Positions 15,119 to 23,418 of a DNA stretch of 25,389 nucleotides are shown piece by piece. Position 1 is the stretch's first letter. The number at the start of each line of letters is the position of its first letter. The stretch comes from an uncultured Eubacteriales bacterium (GTDB lineage: Bacteria > Bacillota > Clostridia > Oscillospirales > CAG-272). A program made the translations under genes and the position numbers. The stretch covers positions 1 through 25,389 of the forward strand of contig CAKRPQ010000023.1 in NCBI GenBank assembly GCA_934385225.1. The letters are read 5' to 3'. Under the pieces are notes generated by a model, which was not told the origin of the DNA, made no database searches, and saw nothing but the letters and a program-made list of their open reading frames with translations.

Positions 15119-15316
15119 ATGAACGAAAAGAAGCAGATCCCTCTGCGCCTCTCGCAGAAGCTCTACGACGCACTTGCGGCTTGGGCAGAGGACGATTTTC
15201 GTTCGATAAACGGGCAGATCGAGTATCTGCTCACCGAGTGCGTCAGGCAGAGAAAGAAGAACGGTAAATATGTGTCGGACGAAATAGACGTTCCGCCCGA
15301 ATTTGATATAAAATAA
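15119..15316 (+). CDS. Small ribbon-helix-helix (Arc-like) protein
   Basis: This 65-residue protein has the pattern of an Arc/MetJ-type ribbon-helix-helix fold: a short strand (IPLRLS, residues 7-12), helix 1 (KLYDALAAWAED) and helix 2 (INGQIEYLLTECVRQRKK), then a polar tail. Such proteins bind DNA as dimers with the strand in the major groove. The ATG follows the SPFH stop with a single base between (TGATATG), so the two are coupled. The likely roles are autoregulation of the operon or a small partner of the SPFH protein. There is no toxin-like gene beside it, so an antitoxin role is unlikely. Confidence 0.75.
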   Translation: MNEKKQIPLRLSQKLYDALAAWAEDDFRSINGQIEYLLTECVRQRKKNGKYVSDEIDVPPEFDIK

Positions 15317-15328
15317 TCCTGTTTTTTG

Positions 15329-15357
15329 TTGACAAATTCTACACGGAGCGTTATAAT
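15329..15357 (+). promoter_or_regulatory. Perfect consensus sigma-A promoter
   Basis: TTGACA (15329-15334), 17 bases, TATAAT (15352-15357), immediately upstream of the small membrane-protein gene. It is the second 12 of 12 promoter in the window. Confidence 0.88.
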
Positions 15358-15390
15358 AAAAAGGTCACAAAGTCAAAAAGGAGAAACGGA

Positions 15391-15924
15391 ATGAACGAGT
15401 TTTCAACATACGAGTATGTCGTTGCCGAGAAAAAGGACGCAAAGCTCCGAATGAAAAAAATCGGGGTCATATGCGGGTATGTTCTGTTCGTAATCCTTTG
15501 GTTTGTGTTCGGTTTTGCGACAAATCTTTTCCCGCTTCTTGCGCTCATTCCGCTCACAACATGGATTTTTGTCTTTTTTACATGGCGTTATGTGAACGTC
15601 GAATACGAGTATTCCGTAACGTCGGGAACAGTCACCTTTTCGAAGGTGTTCGGCGGTAGGTCGAGAAAACAGATGATAGAATTCAGTCTCAAAGATTGCA
15701 GCCTTATCGCGCCGCTTTCGGAATCAGACGAAAAGATAAAAGCATTTGCACCCGAGAGAGATTATGTTTCGCTGTCGTCATGGGATACGCCCGACGCTTA
15801 TGTTGCGCTTTTCACGCTTGACGGCAAAAAGACAGCCGTATATTTTGAGGCAACGGAAAAGATGCTTAAAATCTGCCGCTTCTATAATTCGCCCTGTACC
15901 GTTCTCGGTAAGGTTCGCTATTGA
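15391..15924 (+). CDS. Two-transmembrane protein of unknown function
   Basis: I do not recognise a named family with confidence. The 177-residue protein has a short N-terminal cytosolic part (NEFSTYEYVVAEKKDAK), two adjacent membrane helices (about 24-44 and 47-66) and a C-terminal cytosolic beta-rich domain resembling a small PH-like domain of the bPH type (EYEYSVTSGTVTFSKVFGGR...). Similar two-helix proteins are common in Clostridia. A perfect promoter and AAGGAG support real expression. Its stop codon overlaps the stop of the converging lipoprotein gene by seven bases. Confidence 0.75.
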   Translation: MNEFSTYEYVVAEKKDAKLRMKKIGVICGYVLFVILWFVFGFATNLFPLLALIPLTTWIFVFFTWRYVNVEYEYSVTSGTVTFSKVFGGRSRKQMIEFSLKDCSLIAPLSESDEKIKAFAPERDYVSLSSWDTPDAYVALFTLDGKKTAVYFEATEKMLKICRFYNSPCTVLGKVRY

Positions 15925-16484
15925 TACACTTCAAAATTCGATATTTCAACGCTGGAAATGAGATTTCCCGCGCTGTTTTTTACCGTGACAGCCGTCGGAT
16001 TTCCGCTCTTGTCAAAGCGGTAAATGTATTTATTTTCGTTTTTAGATATATCGCCGTCGGTTTTGACGCTTATTTCGTTTGACCTTATGTCGAGCGTGCC
16101 GCTTGGCGGCAGGATAAGAGCCTGTGCGGCGGGCGGCAGAAAAATACCGTCGCGCTCTTCCGTGATGCCCGATAGGTTAAGAACTGTTTTTCCGCTCTGC
16201 GCTTTGTGCGAATATGTAAGACAAGCGAGGTTTTCGGGAAATGTTATTTCAAATTCAAAATCCCTGTCACCGTCTATGCCGCCGTCACCGTTATCATTTT
16301 GTGCACCCGCGCGTAAAATTCCCGTGACCGTGGCACCGTTTTCCGTACCCGAAACCGTGGCTGAAAACCCTTTTTTCAGGATTTCGAGAGGGTCGGTGCT
16401 TTTTACCGATGCGCCGAGGCACGAAACAAGCGAAAAAATCAAAACAGGTAAAACACATAATAGTAAGAACTTCTTTTTTCTCAT
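15918..16484 (-). CDS. Putative lipoprotein
   Basis: This 188-residue secreted protein has a basic N-terminus (MRKKKF), a hydrophobic stretch and a lipobox LVSC ending at C22, so it is probably lipid-anchored on the outer face of the membrane. The mature part is beta-rich, polar and without a known catalytic motif. It includes the repeated-strand pattern around GFSATVSGTENGATVTG, reminiscent of outer-surface lipoproteins that bind or sense; no family is assigned. The ATG at 16484 has GGAGTG five bases upstream; a TTG at 16499 would add five residues and overlap that site. Confidence 0.72.
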   Translation of the reverse strand: MRKKKFLLLCVLPVLIFSLVSCLGASVKSTDPLEILKKGFSATVSGTENGATVTGILRAGAQNDNGDGGIDGDRDFEFEITFPENLACLTYSHKAQSGKTVLNLSGITEERDGIFLPPAAQALILPPSGTLDIRSNEISVKTDGDISKNENKYIYRFDKSGNPTAVTVKNSAGNLISSVEISNFEVYQ

Positions 16485-16565
16485 CTTTTCACTCCGCAAT
16501 ATTGTTTTTTGCTAAAAAATATGCGGTGTGTCTTTTTTTTATTCGCGGAAAATTCGCTTTACCTG

Positions 16566-16594
16566 TTGCCATATTCAAAAAAATGTGTTACAAT
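16566..16594 (+). promoter_or_regulatory. Promoter of the galK-to-anti-sigma run
   Basis: TTGCCA (16566-16571), 17 bases, TACAAT (16589-16594), with extended TG at 16586-16587. It lies 45 bases before the galactokinase ATG and is the only clear promoter for the following co-directional genes up to the anti-sigma gene. Confidence 0.7.
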
Positions 16595-16638
16595 ATAAGA
16601 TATATAAATATAAATCTGATTTTCGGAAAGGAATCAAT

Positions 16639-17922
16639 ATGAATACATCGGAACTTGTGAAAAAAATCGAGAACGGCGACCTTGACGCAATGCTTTCTGA
16701 CCTCTATGGTGCGGAGAATATCGAAAGCGAAAAAAAGCGCTATTCGGACGCCGTCAGAAATTTTGAGGCACTCTACGGTGCGGAAAGAGACGTACACGCA
16801 TACTCCGTAGCGGGCAGAACGGAGATATCGGGCAACCATACGGACCATAACCACGGCAGAGTAATTGCGGGTTCGCTCAACCTTGATATAGTCGCGATCG
16901 CTGCCGCAAGAGACGACAGCATTATACGCGTGAAGAGCGAGGGCTTTGACGAGCAGATAATAAACTTCTGCGAATACACGACACCGAGAAAAGAGAATTT
17001 CGGCACGTCGGGATCTATCATCGCCGGAATGTGCGCAGGCTTCGGTAAAAGCGGCTATAAGGTCGGAGGATTTGACGCGTATATGACGTCGAACGTTCTC
17101 AAAGGTTCGGGAATGTCCTCCTCCGCCGCATACGAGGATATGATAGGAAACATACTGAATTACATATATAACGACGGTAAGGTTGACAACGTCGAGATTG
17201 CGAAGCTCGCGCAGTATGCGGAAAACGAGTTCTTCGGCAAGGCTTGCGGACTTATGGATCAGATGGCGTGCGGCGTCGGCGGTATTATCAGCATCGACTT
17301 TGCCGACGTGAAGAATCCCGTTATCGAAAAGATGAATTTTGATATATCGAAAGCGGGCTATAACCTCTGCATCGTAAACACGGGCGGAAACCACGCCGAT
17401 CTCGGTGCGGACTACGACTCTGTCCCTGCGGAGATGAAGAGCGTTGCTCACTTCTTCGGCAAGGAAGTTCTTCACGATGTTGACGAAAACGATGTAATAA
17501 AGCATATTCCCGAACTTCGCGAGAATGTCGGCGACAGAGCAATACTGCGCTCGCTCCATTTCTTTGAGGAGAACAAGAGAGTTGACGTTCAGAAGAAGGC
17601 GCTTGACGACGGCGATCTTGAACTGTTCCTTGCGAACGTTCTCGCGTCGGGCAGATCCAGCTTCTGCTACCTCCAAAACGTATATACAACGATAAATGTA
17701 AGAGAACAGGGACTTTCGCTTGCGCTTTGCCTTGCGGATAAGTATCTTTCGGGCAAAAAGGCGGCGTTCCGCGTACACGGCGGCGGTTTTGCGGGAACGA
17801 TACAGGCGTTTGTACCCGAAAATGACGCCGAGGGCTTCCGTAAATATATGGACTCTGCATTCGGTGAGGGTGCGTGCCTTATACTTCGCATACGCAAGTA
17901 CGGTGCGGTCAGAGTTATTTGA
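16639..17922 (+). CDS. galK: Galactokinase-like GHMP kinase
   Basis: GHMP-family kinase of 428 residues, predicted to phosphorylate galactose or a related sugar at C1 with ATP. Motif 1 is GRTEISGNHTDHNHG (residues 59-73), the variant form seen in many Clostridia in place of GRVNLIGEHTDY. Motif 2 is KGSGMSSSAAYE and motif 3 HGGGFAGT; FFGKACGLMDQM is also typical. About 35 extra residues precede the conserved start relative to the E. coli enzyme. The ATG at 16639 has AAAGGA six bases upstream; a longer frame from 16528 would cross the promoter and is rejected. No galT or galE is nearby, so the substrate is not proved. Confidence 0.85.
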   Translation: MNTSELVKKIENGDLDAMLSDLYGAENIESEKKRYSDAVRNFEALYGAERDVHAYSVAGRTEISGNHTDHNHGRVIAGSLNLDIVAIAAARDDSIIRVKSEGFDEQIINFCEYTTPRKENFGTSGSIIAGMCAGFGKSGYKVGGFDAYMTSNVLKGSGMSSSAAYEDMIGNILNYIYNDGKVDNVEIAKLAQYAENEFFGKACGLMDQMACGVGGIISIDFADVKNPVIEKMNFDISKAGYNLCIVNTGGNHADLGADYDSVPAEMKSVAHFFGKEVLHDVDENDVIKHIPELRENVGDRAILRSLHFFEENKRVDVQKKALDDGDLELFLANVLASGRSSFCYLQNVYTTINVREQGLSLALCLADKYLSGKKAAFRVHGGGFAGTIQAFVPENDAEGFRKYMDSAFGEGACLILRIRKYGAVRVI

Positions 17923-17925
17923 GTA

Positions 17926-18354
17926 ATGGGTAAAAAGAAAAAGGGAAGTCGCGTCCGAGAGACGGGACTTCCCGAAATGCCGAAAAAAAAAATAAGCGTC
18001 GGACTTTTCCTTTTACTTATCGTGAACACAGTCGCGGTTTTTGCGCTTTATCGCGCTCTTATCGACGGACCGTATTATAAATATCTGCTTTTTGCTTATA
18101 TGACGGTTTTTGCGGTACTCACGATAACCTTTGTCGTCTATAACCGCGGTTTTTCACGTCGCGGCATAACGAAAGAAATGCTGCCCGACAGTATGACGGA
18201 GGAGGAAAAGGAAGATTTTATACAGAACGGCAGGGAAAGGCTTAAAAAGTCGAGGTGGATGATAACGGTGATCTTCCCGTTCGTTTTCGCTTTTGCGTTT
18301 GAGGCTTTTTCGTGGCTGTTTGAGGATATTGTGAAGGCAATTTCCGGAAAGTAA
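17926..18354 (+). CDS. Small membrane protein of unknown function
   Basis: This 142-residue protein is of no family I recognise. It has a basic N-terminus (MGKKKKGSRVRE), two adjacent hydrophobic helices (about 24-42 and 52-72), a charged cytosolic stretch with acidic MTEEEKEDFIQNGRERLKK, and a third hydrophobic helix (about 112-133). The start lies three bases after the galactokinase stop with little ribosome site of its own, which points to translational coupling. It precedes WalJ by two bases. It could belong to the envelope-related part of the operon; no function is inferred. Confidence 0.72.
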   Translation: MGKKKKGSRVRETGLPEMPKKKISVGLFLLLIVNTVAVFALYRALIDGPYYKYLLFAYMTVFAVLTITFVVYNRGFSRRGITKEMLPDSMTEEEKEDFIQNGRERLKKSRWMITVIFPFVFAFAFEAFSWLFEDIVKAISGK

Positions 18355-18356
18355 TA

Positions 18357-19148
18357 ATGGAGAACAGAGTTTATACACTATATTCGGGGTCTGCGGGAAA
18401 TTCGGTCTATTTTGACCTTGCGGGACACGAATTTCTGATCGACGCGGGCAAGAGTGCGCGCACGCTTTGCCATGCGCTTTCGGATATCGGCAGCGATATA
18501 TCGCATATCGAGGCGATATTCATAACACACGAACACAGCGACCATATCGGTGCACTTGAAACGCTCACAAAAAAGCACAGGATTCCCATACACATATGCG
18601 CGGGGTCTGCACAAAAGCTGAAAAATATCTGCGGCAGCGCGCTTTGCGAGTGCCTTTGCGAGCATACGCCGCTTTATTCCGTAACACTCGGCAACGGCGA
18701 TGTTAAGGTGAGTTCGTTTGACACGCCTCACGACAGCCTTGGGAGCGTCGGTTATCGCATAGAATATAAAAACGACGATGGGGAGACGCTTGACGTCGGA
18801 CTTGCGACTGATATAGGATACATAACCGACAGTATAAGGCGCGGGCTTGACGGCTGCCGCGATGTAATTCTTGAATCGAATCACGATATAGATATGCTTG
18901 TCGGCGGTCCGTATCCTCAAAATCTAAAAATGCGCATACTGTCAAAACGCGGGCATCTTTCAAATACCGATTGCGCGGCGTTTGCGGCAGAGTTATGCGA
19001 GCACGGGACTAAGAATATTCTTCTTGCACATTTAAGTTGCGAAAATAACACACCCGAAATCGCGCTTGCCGAAACGCTTTCCGCGGTTGCGGGTATGAAC
19101 GTTCATATAAATGTTGCCGATCGCGACAATGCGGTCAGGCTTTTCTGA
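18357..19148 (+). CDS. walJ: Metallo-beta-lactamase-fold hydrolase, WalJ/YycJ family
   Basis: This 263-residue MBL-fold phosphodiesterase-like protein has the zinc motif THEHSDH (residues 57-63), further ligands in TDIGY and ESNHD, and the family start YSGSAGNS. WalJ (YycJ) is associated with cell-wall/DNA-replication coordination in Firmicutes and often sits beside rlmH, as here. Its real substrate is uncertain. No walK, walR or walH is present, so the usual wal operon has been split. The start follows the previous stop by two bases, and the gene ends four bases before rlmH. Confidence 0.9.
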   Translation: MENRVYTLYSGSAGNSVYFDLAGHEFLIDAGKSARTLCHALSDIGSDISHIEAIFITHEHSDHIGALETLTKKHRIPIHICAGSAQKLKNICGSALCECLCEHTPLYSVTLGNGDVKVSSFDTPHDSLGSVGYRIEYKNDDGETLDVGLATDIGYITDSIRRGLDGCRDVILESNHDIDMLVGGPYPQNLKMRILSKRGHLSNTDCAAFAAELCEHGTKNILLAHLSCENNTPEIALAETLSAVAGMNVHINVADRDNAVRLF

Positions 19149-19152
19149 TACT

Positions 19153-19632
19153 ATGCTTAAAATCAAACTTATAACTGTCGGAAGTCTTAAAGAGGACTAT
19201 CTCCGTCGTGCCGAGGCGGAATATGTAAAAAGGCTCGGAGGCTTCTGCTGTTTTGAAAACGTTAATCTGAAAGAGGCGAAGCTGCCCGATGCTCCGAGTG
19301 CGGGCGAAATAGCGTCGGCTCTTTCGAGAGAGGCAAAGGACATAGCGTCGGCACTTTCGCCGCGCGCGTATAAAATTGCTCTTTGCGTTGAGGGAAAACA
19401 ATATTCGTCCGAAAAGTTCGCGGCTGTTCTTCTCTCGGCATCGGCGGAGCACAGCGAGATCGACTTTGTTATCGGCTCGTCGCACGGACTTGACGAAAGC
19501 ATTAAAAAGATGTGCGATATGCGGCTTTCGGTCTCCGAGATGACATTTCCGCATCAGCTTATGCGGGTTCTGCTTCTTGAAGTGATATACCGCTCGATGA
19601 ATATTATCAAGGGAACGAAGTACCATAAATGA
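19153..19632 (+). CDS. rlmH: 23S rRNA (pseudouridine-1915-N3)-methyltransferase RlmH
   Basis: This 159-residue SPOUT (trefoil-knot) methyltransferase methylates pseudouridine 1915 in helix 69 of 23S rRNA, using SAM. The length is the normal one. Typical segments are KIKLITVGSLKEDY at the start, IALCVEGKQYSSE, FVIGSSHGLDES, and the C-terminal SEMTFPHQLMRVLLLEVIYRSMNI ending in KYHK. The ATG at 19153 is chosen because the family begins here; a longer frame from 19111 would overlap walJ by 38 bases. The start has little ribosome site, so coupling to walJ is likely. Confidence 0.96.
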   Translation: MLKIKLITVGSLKEDYLRRAEAEYVKRLGGFCCFENVNLKEAKLPDAPSAGEIASALSREAKDIASALSPRAYKIALCVEGKQYSSEKFAAVLLSASAEHSEIDFVIGSSHGLDESIKKMCDMRLSVSEMTFPHQLMRVLLLEVIYRSMNIIKGTKYHK

Positions 19633-19650
19633 TTAAGGAGGATACCGAAG

Positions 19651-21651
19651 ATGAGCACGGTCATAAGAGTTATTCCGATAATACTGCTTGCTCTTCTCAG
19701 CGTACTTGCGGTAATGTACGCTTGCGGTATGTATGATTTTACATTTGTTTCGCGTGACAGACAGGTATATACTCCCGAAACCGACGGCGATATAATGGAC
19801 AGCGAAGATAAGGAGAACGAGGACAAGCTCGGACACATGGACATCGGCGACAATATATCGGACATAGGAAAAAACGATGATACCGACGTTACGGACGAGA
19901 CGGACGGAACAGGCACCGAAGAAACGAAGCCCGATGTGACCGTTCCCGATAAAAAGCCCGATGAAGAATACATTCCCTATGACAGACTTGCGTCTGCGGG
20001 ATTTTCGGTGACGGACAAAAGTTTTGTTCATAACGGAAGATACGTCCTTATAGGCGAGCTTACGCTTCCCGAAGAGATTTCGCGAGACCACGTCAAGGGT
20101 ACGAAAACAGTTACCGCAGACGCGCCGAAAATATACGAGGACGGCGGAGAATATTTCTATAATACGGAAGAAAAGAGCGAATACCGCTTTAAGATCGAGA
20201 CATATATGGGCTATATTATTGTCTCGGAGGACACATACGTTAATATTTATTCGTCCGACGGCGTGCTAGTCTTGTCGCTCGGCTTTTCCGAGTGCAAACC
20301 CGCGTTTTTAAGAGACGAGAACGGCTCTCCGCTGTTCTATGACGACGAAAACAGATTGTTTTATATCACGGACGGCGGCAGAAAGGTTCTTTCGGAGAAG
20401 CAGAGGGACATCGGTCTTTATTATGACAGCCGCGAGTCGCTCGGAGTCGGCGATAACGGGCTTTCCGCCGTTTCCGAAATGTGCGAAGTCTCTTTCCGCG
20501 ATGAAATAGATACATCGGACTACTATATTTTGAGTTCGATCGATCCGTCGCTTGCGGAGGCGATATATAAAGCCGATCCCGCATATGCGGCAAAAGTTGC
20601 GAGAAATAACCCGCGCTTTGCCGAGACTCTCGAAAGGGCTAAAAAGGAGATCGCGGAGGCGGAGAAGGCGCGTCCTACCGAGACAGTACCTGTGACAAAA
20701 GCACCCGAACCCGAAGCGACAGCTCCCGCTACAAGCGAGAGCACACGTGAGACCGAAATATCGGACACGACAGAAACCGAAAAAACGCCCGAAACAGAGC
20801 CTTTGACTCCCGTTGCGGCGTCCGAGACCGAAACGAAAGCGGAGCAGGTGACGGCGACAGAGACAGAGACGGAGAAAGAAACGAACCCCGAAACGACTAT
20901 TCCCGAACCCGAAGAACTTCCAAGCGTGAATGTGACAAGATCGGGGAAAAATCTTATTATCGACAGAAAATTGCTTCTTCCGAGATATGCACACGCGTTT
21001 AGCGACACCGACCGTGATCTGCTCGTTTACAAGTACGCAAAGGCGTATAATTACAGCGAGGGAAGAGCGGCCGTTGTCGATGATAAGGGTGTGCTTCGGT
21101 ATATCGACGGTGCGGGAAATGTTGTTATTGACGGTACAGGCACTAAGATGGTAACGTCAAGCAGATACGTTACGACCGAATACGCGCTTCCGTCGCACAG
21201 AAATTCTGATACCGCAAAGGGATATATATACTTTGATAACGGACTTGTGCGCGTCAGAAAGCTCGAACGCGACTATACATTCAGAAATCTGATCTACTCC
21301 GACAGCGATGTTCTGCTCTACCCCGACGGAAGCGAATTTGCCGTCCCACAGGGATATACTCTTGAAGCGTATTCCGAGGGCGTGCTTGTGCTAAGAGGCA
21401 AAAACGGAAAATTCGGCTATTACCATAAGGACGGTTACTGGATCGCAAAACCCGTATATACGTTCATAAAGCCCTTTTCCGAGGGACTTGGAGTTCTCGG
21501 CTTTGAGGACGGTAAAAAGGGAGTCATAGATACGACGGGGAGCATAGTCGTGCCGTTTGCCTACGAATATATAACCGCGCCGTCGTGCGGCGTTATTACC
21601 CTTTACGATTACGAGATCGGCTGGCGGATACTTGTAAAGGCAGGCATATGA
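19651..21651 (+). CDS. Membrane-anchored WG-repeat protein with acidic and Thr/Glu-rich linkers
   Basis: This 666-residue protein has one N-terminal membrane helix (about 5-26) and a large extracytoplasmic part. An Asp/Glu-rich stretch (about 37-110) is followed by a beta-rich domain (about 111-335), a Thr/Glu/Pro-rich linker (about 336-430) and a C-terminal beta domain (about 431-666). The C-terminal domain resembles WG/KWG repeats (SEGVLVLRGKNGKFGYYHKDG, SEGLGVLGFEDGKKGVID). WG repeats are thought to mediate protein or ligand contacts; no enzyme motif is seen. AAGGAGG lies before the ATG. Its stop overlaps the dusB start (ATGA), so the two are coupled. Confidence 0.8.
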   Translation: MSTVIRVIPIILLALLSVLAVMYACGMYDFTFVSRDRQVYTPETDGDIMDSEDKENEDKLGHMDIGDNISDIGKNDDTDVTDETDGTGTEETKPDVTVPDKKPDEEYIPYDRLASAGFSVTDKSFVHNGRYVLIGELTLPEEISRDHVKGTKTVTADAPKIYEDGGEYFYNTEEKSEYRFKIETYMGYIIVSEDTYVNIYSSDGVLVLSLGFSECKPAFLRDENGSPLFYDDENRLFYITDGGRKVLSEKQRDIGLYYDSRESLGVGDNGLSAVSEMCEVSFRDEIDTSDYYILSSIDPSLAEAIYKADPAYAAKVARNNPRFAETLERAKKEIAEAEKARPTETVPVTKAPEPEATAPATSESTRETEISDTTETEKTPETEPLTPVAASETETKAEQVTATETETEKETNPETTIPEPEELPSVNVTRSGKNLIIDRKLLLPRYAHAFSDTDRDLLVYKYAKAYNYSEGRAAVVDDKGVLRYIDGAGNVVIDGTGTKMVTSSRYVTTEYALPSHRNSDTAKGYIYFDNGLVRVRKLERDYTFRNLIYSDSDVLLYPDGSEFAVPQGYTLEAYSEGVLVLRGKNGKFGYYHKDGYWIAKPVYTFIKPFSEGLGVLGFEDGKKGVIDTTGSIVVPFAYEYITAPSCGVITLYDYEIGWRILVKAGI

Positions 21652-22682
21652 AAGAAAAGAAAATAAACGGTTTTTCTGTTGGAAACACATATATCGAAAA
21701 CGGACTTTGCCTTGCGCCTATGGCGGGTGTGACAGATCGCGCTTTCAGACGTATTTGCCGCGAGTGCGGCACCGAATATACCGTCAGCGAAATGGTTTCG
21801 TCAAAGGCGATATGCTTTGAACAGCTCTCAAAAAAGAATATTCCGTCAAAAACAGCACCTCTCGCCGCGGTTCTGCGTGAAGAACTGCCGATGGCTGTTC
21901 AGATATTCGGCAGCGACCCCGAATTTATGGCAAGAGCCGCGAAAATGATCGAGACGGGAGAGTACAGAGGCTCTCTTTCGGACTGCACGCCGACTGCGAT
22001 CGACATAAATATGGGTTGCCCCGTTCAGAAAGTTTTCGGGAACGGAGAGGGAAGCGCACTTATGAAAGATCCCGCGCTTGCGGAGAAGATCGTTCGCGCC
22101 GTTGTCGATTCGGTGCATATTCCCGTCACGGTGAAGATAAGAACGGGCATCGACGAGGAAAACAAGAACGCCGCAGAATTTGCAAAGGCTCTTGAAGCGG
22201 GCGGCGCGTCGCTTATCTGTGTTCACGGAAGAACGAGAAAACAGATGTATGCGCCCGGCGTTGACATAAAAAGCATTGCCGATGTAAAAAAAGCCGTTAA
22301 AATTCCCGTTGTCGGAAACGGCGATATTTACAGCGCGTCAGACGCGCTTAATATGGTACGTAGCACAGGCTGCGACGGTATCGCGGTCGGCAGGGGAGCT
22401 ATGGGTAATCCGTGGATATTCTCCGAGATAAAAGCGGCATTTTCGGGCGAGGATTATACATATCCGAGCATAAGAGAACGCCTTGAAACGGCGTTTTTGC
22501 AAGCCGAGGACGAGGTGCGTGAGAAAGGCGAGGACGTTGCCGTCCGCGAAATGCGGAAGCACATTTCGTGGTATATGAAAGGAATGCGCGGTGCGGCGGA
22601 GGCAAGATTCAGAATAAATACCGCGTCGTCGCTTGACGAAATAAGAGAGATAATTGACGGTGTCGCGGAAAGCGACGTGTAA
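21648..22682 (+). CDS. dusB: tRNA-dihydrouridine synthase (DusB/NifR3 family)
   Basis: This 344-residue FMN enzyme reduces uridine to dihydrouridine in tRNA, using NAD(P)H. The TIM-barrel starts with LAPMAGVTDRAFRRICRE. The catalytic cysteine is C124 in NMGCPVQK. VHGRTRKQMY and GNGDIYSASDA follow, with AVGRGAMGNPWIF closing the FMN site, and a C-terminal helical domain (about 255-340) completes the family form. The ATG at 21648 overlaps the preceding stop by four bases (ATGA). A longer frame from 21585 would add 21 residues inside the preceding gene and is not accepted. The ECF sigma gene follows 31 bases later. Confidence 0.95.
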   Translation: MKEKKINGFSVGNTYIENGLCLAPMAGVTDRAFRRICRECGTEYTVSEMVSSKAICFEQLSKKNIPSKTAPLAAVLREELPMAVQIFGSDPEFMARAAKMIETGEYRGSLSDCTPTAIDINMGCPVQKVFGNGEGSALMKDPALAEKIVRAVVDSVHIPVTVKIRTGIDEENKNAAEFAKALEAGGASLICVHGRTRKQMYAPGVDIKSIADVKKAVKIPVVGNGDIYSASDALNMVRSTGCDGIAVGRGAMGNPWIFSEIKAAFSGEDYTYPSIRERLETAFLQAEDEVREKGEDVAVREMRKHISWYMKGMRGAAEARFRINTASSLDEIREIIDGVAESDV

Positions 22683-22713
22683 ACTTATTAAAAAAACGGA
22701 AAGGAGCGGACAA

Positions 22714-23352
22714 ATGGCGGAAATGCTTTCGCTAAGCGAAACAAAATCGGGCGCAAGAGACGAAATAATAGCATCTCTTGCCGCTAAAATAGTAGGCAAG
22801 AGCGGAAACCCCGACGCTGATTTTGAAGAAATAGTCCGAATGTGCGAAAAAGCCGTCTATGAGACAGCTCTCGGCGTCACGAAAAACCGTGAGGACGCGC
22901 TTGACGTTTCGCAGGAGGCGTTTGTCAAACTCTGGCAGCTCGTCACAGACGAGAAGCAGGTCTCCGAGGTTCGCTCGTGGTACTCATATATACTCAGAAT
23001 GACTCGGAACTGCGCTCTCGATTTTCTGCGCAGGCAGGGAATAAGGCGTTCCGATTCGCTGACCGTCACAGACGAGAACGGCGAGATAAAGGATATGGAC
23101 ATTCCCGACGACGACATAAATTCCGATCCCGTGAAGGCATACGAGCGCAAGGAACGCGTCGAAGCCGTGAGGGCAGCGATAAATTCTCTTGACGACGATT
23201 ACAGACAGATACTCATTCTCCGCGAGAGCGAGGGACTTTCTTATAAAGAGATTTCCGATATAATGAGTATTGAAATGGGAACGGTAAAAAGTAAGATATT
23301 CCGTGCGCGTGCAGGCGTAAAAGAATATCTTGAAAAACGGAACATTTTATAG
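22714..23352 (+). CDS. ECF-type RNA polymerase sigma factor
   Basis: This 212-residue alternative sigma factor has a region 2 (about 38-112; DALDVSQEAFVKLW, then SYILRMTRNCALDFLRRQ) and a region 4 (about 150-205; SLDDDYRQILILRESEGLSYKEISDIM, with helix-turn-helix GTVKSKIFRAR). It has no region 3, so it is ECF-like. The promoter it reads cannot be given from the sequence. About 36 extra residues precede region 2. AAGGAG lies eight bases before the chosen ATG. A zinc-finger anti-sigma gene follows after 66 bases, the normal partner arrangement. Confidence 0.92.
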   Translation: MAEMLSLSETKSGARDEIIASLAAKIVGKSGNPDADFEEIVRMCEKAVYETALGVTKNREDALDVSQEAFVKLWQLVTDEKQVSEVRSWYSYILRMTRNCALDFLRRQGIRRSDSLTVTDENGEIKDMDIPDDDINSDPVKAYERKERVEAVRAAINSLDDDYRQILILRESEGLSYKEISDIMSIEMGTVKSKIFRARAGVKEYLEKRNIL

Positions 23353-23418
23353 ATTTCCTTCGTCTGTAAAGTGAAAGAAAGAATATACATAACGCATAAG
23401 TGAAAGGAGGCTCGGGAA

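Noticed and set aside
15119..15316. RHH protein as antitoxin of a toxin-antitoxin pair
   Set aside because: Neither neighbour resembles a toxin: upstream is an SPFH membrane protein, downstream a two-TM protein with its own promoter.
16485..16540. Sigma-E-like promoter (GCATATT on the minus strand) upstream of the lipoprotein gene
   Set aside because: The matching -10 is poor and would place the transcript start at or inside the ribosome site.
16588..17778. 396-codon open frame on the minus strand opposite galactokinase
   Set aside because: It is antisense to the GHMP motifs, starts without a ribosome site, has odd composition and runs through the galK promoter.
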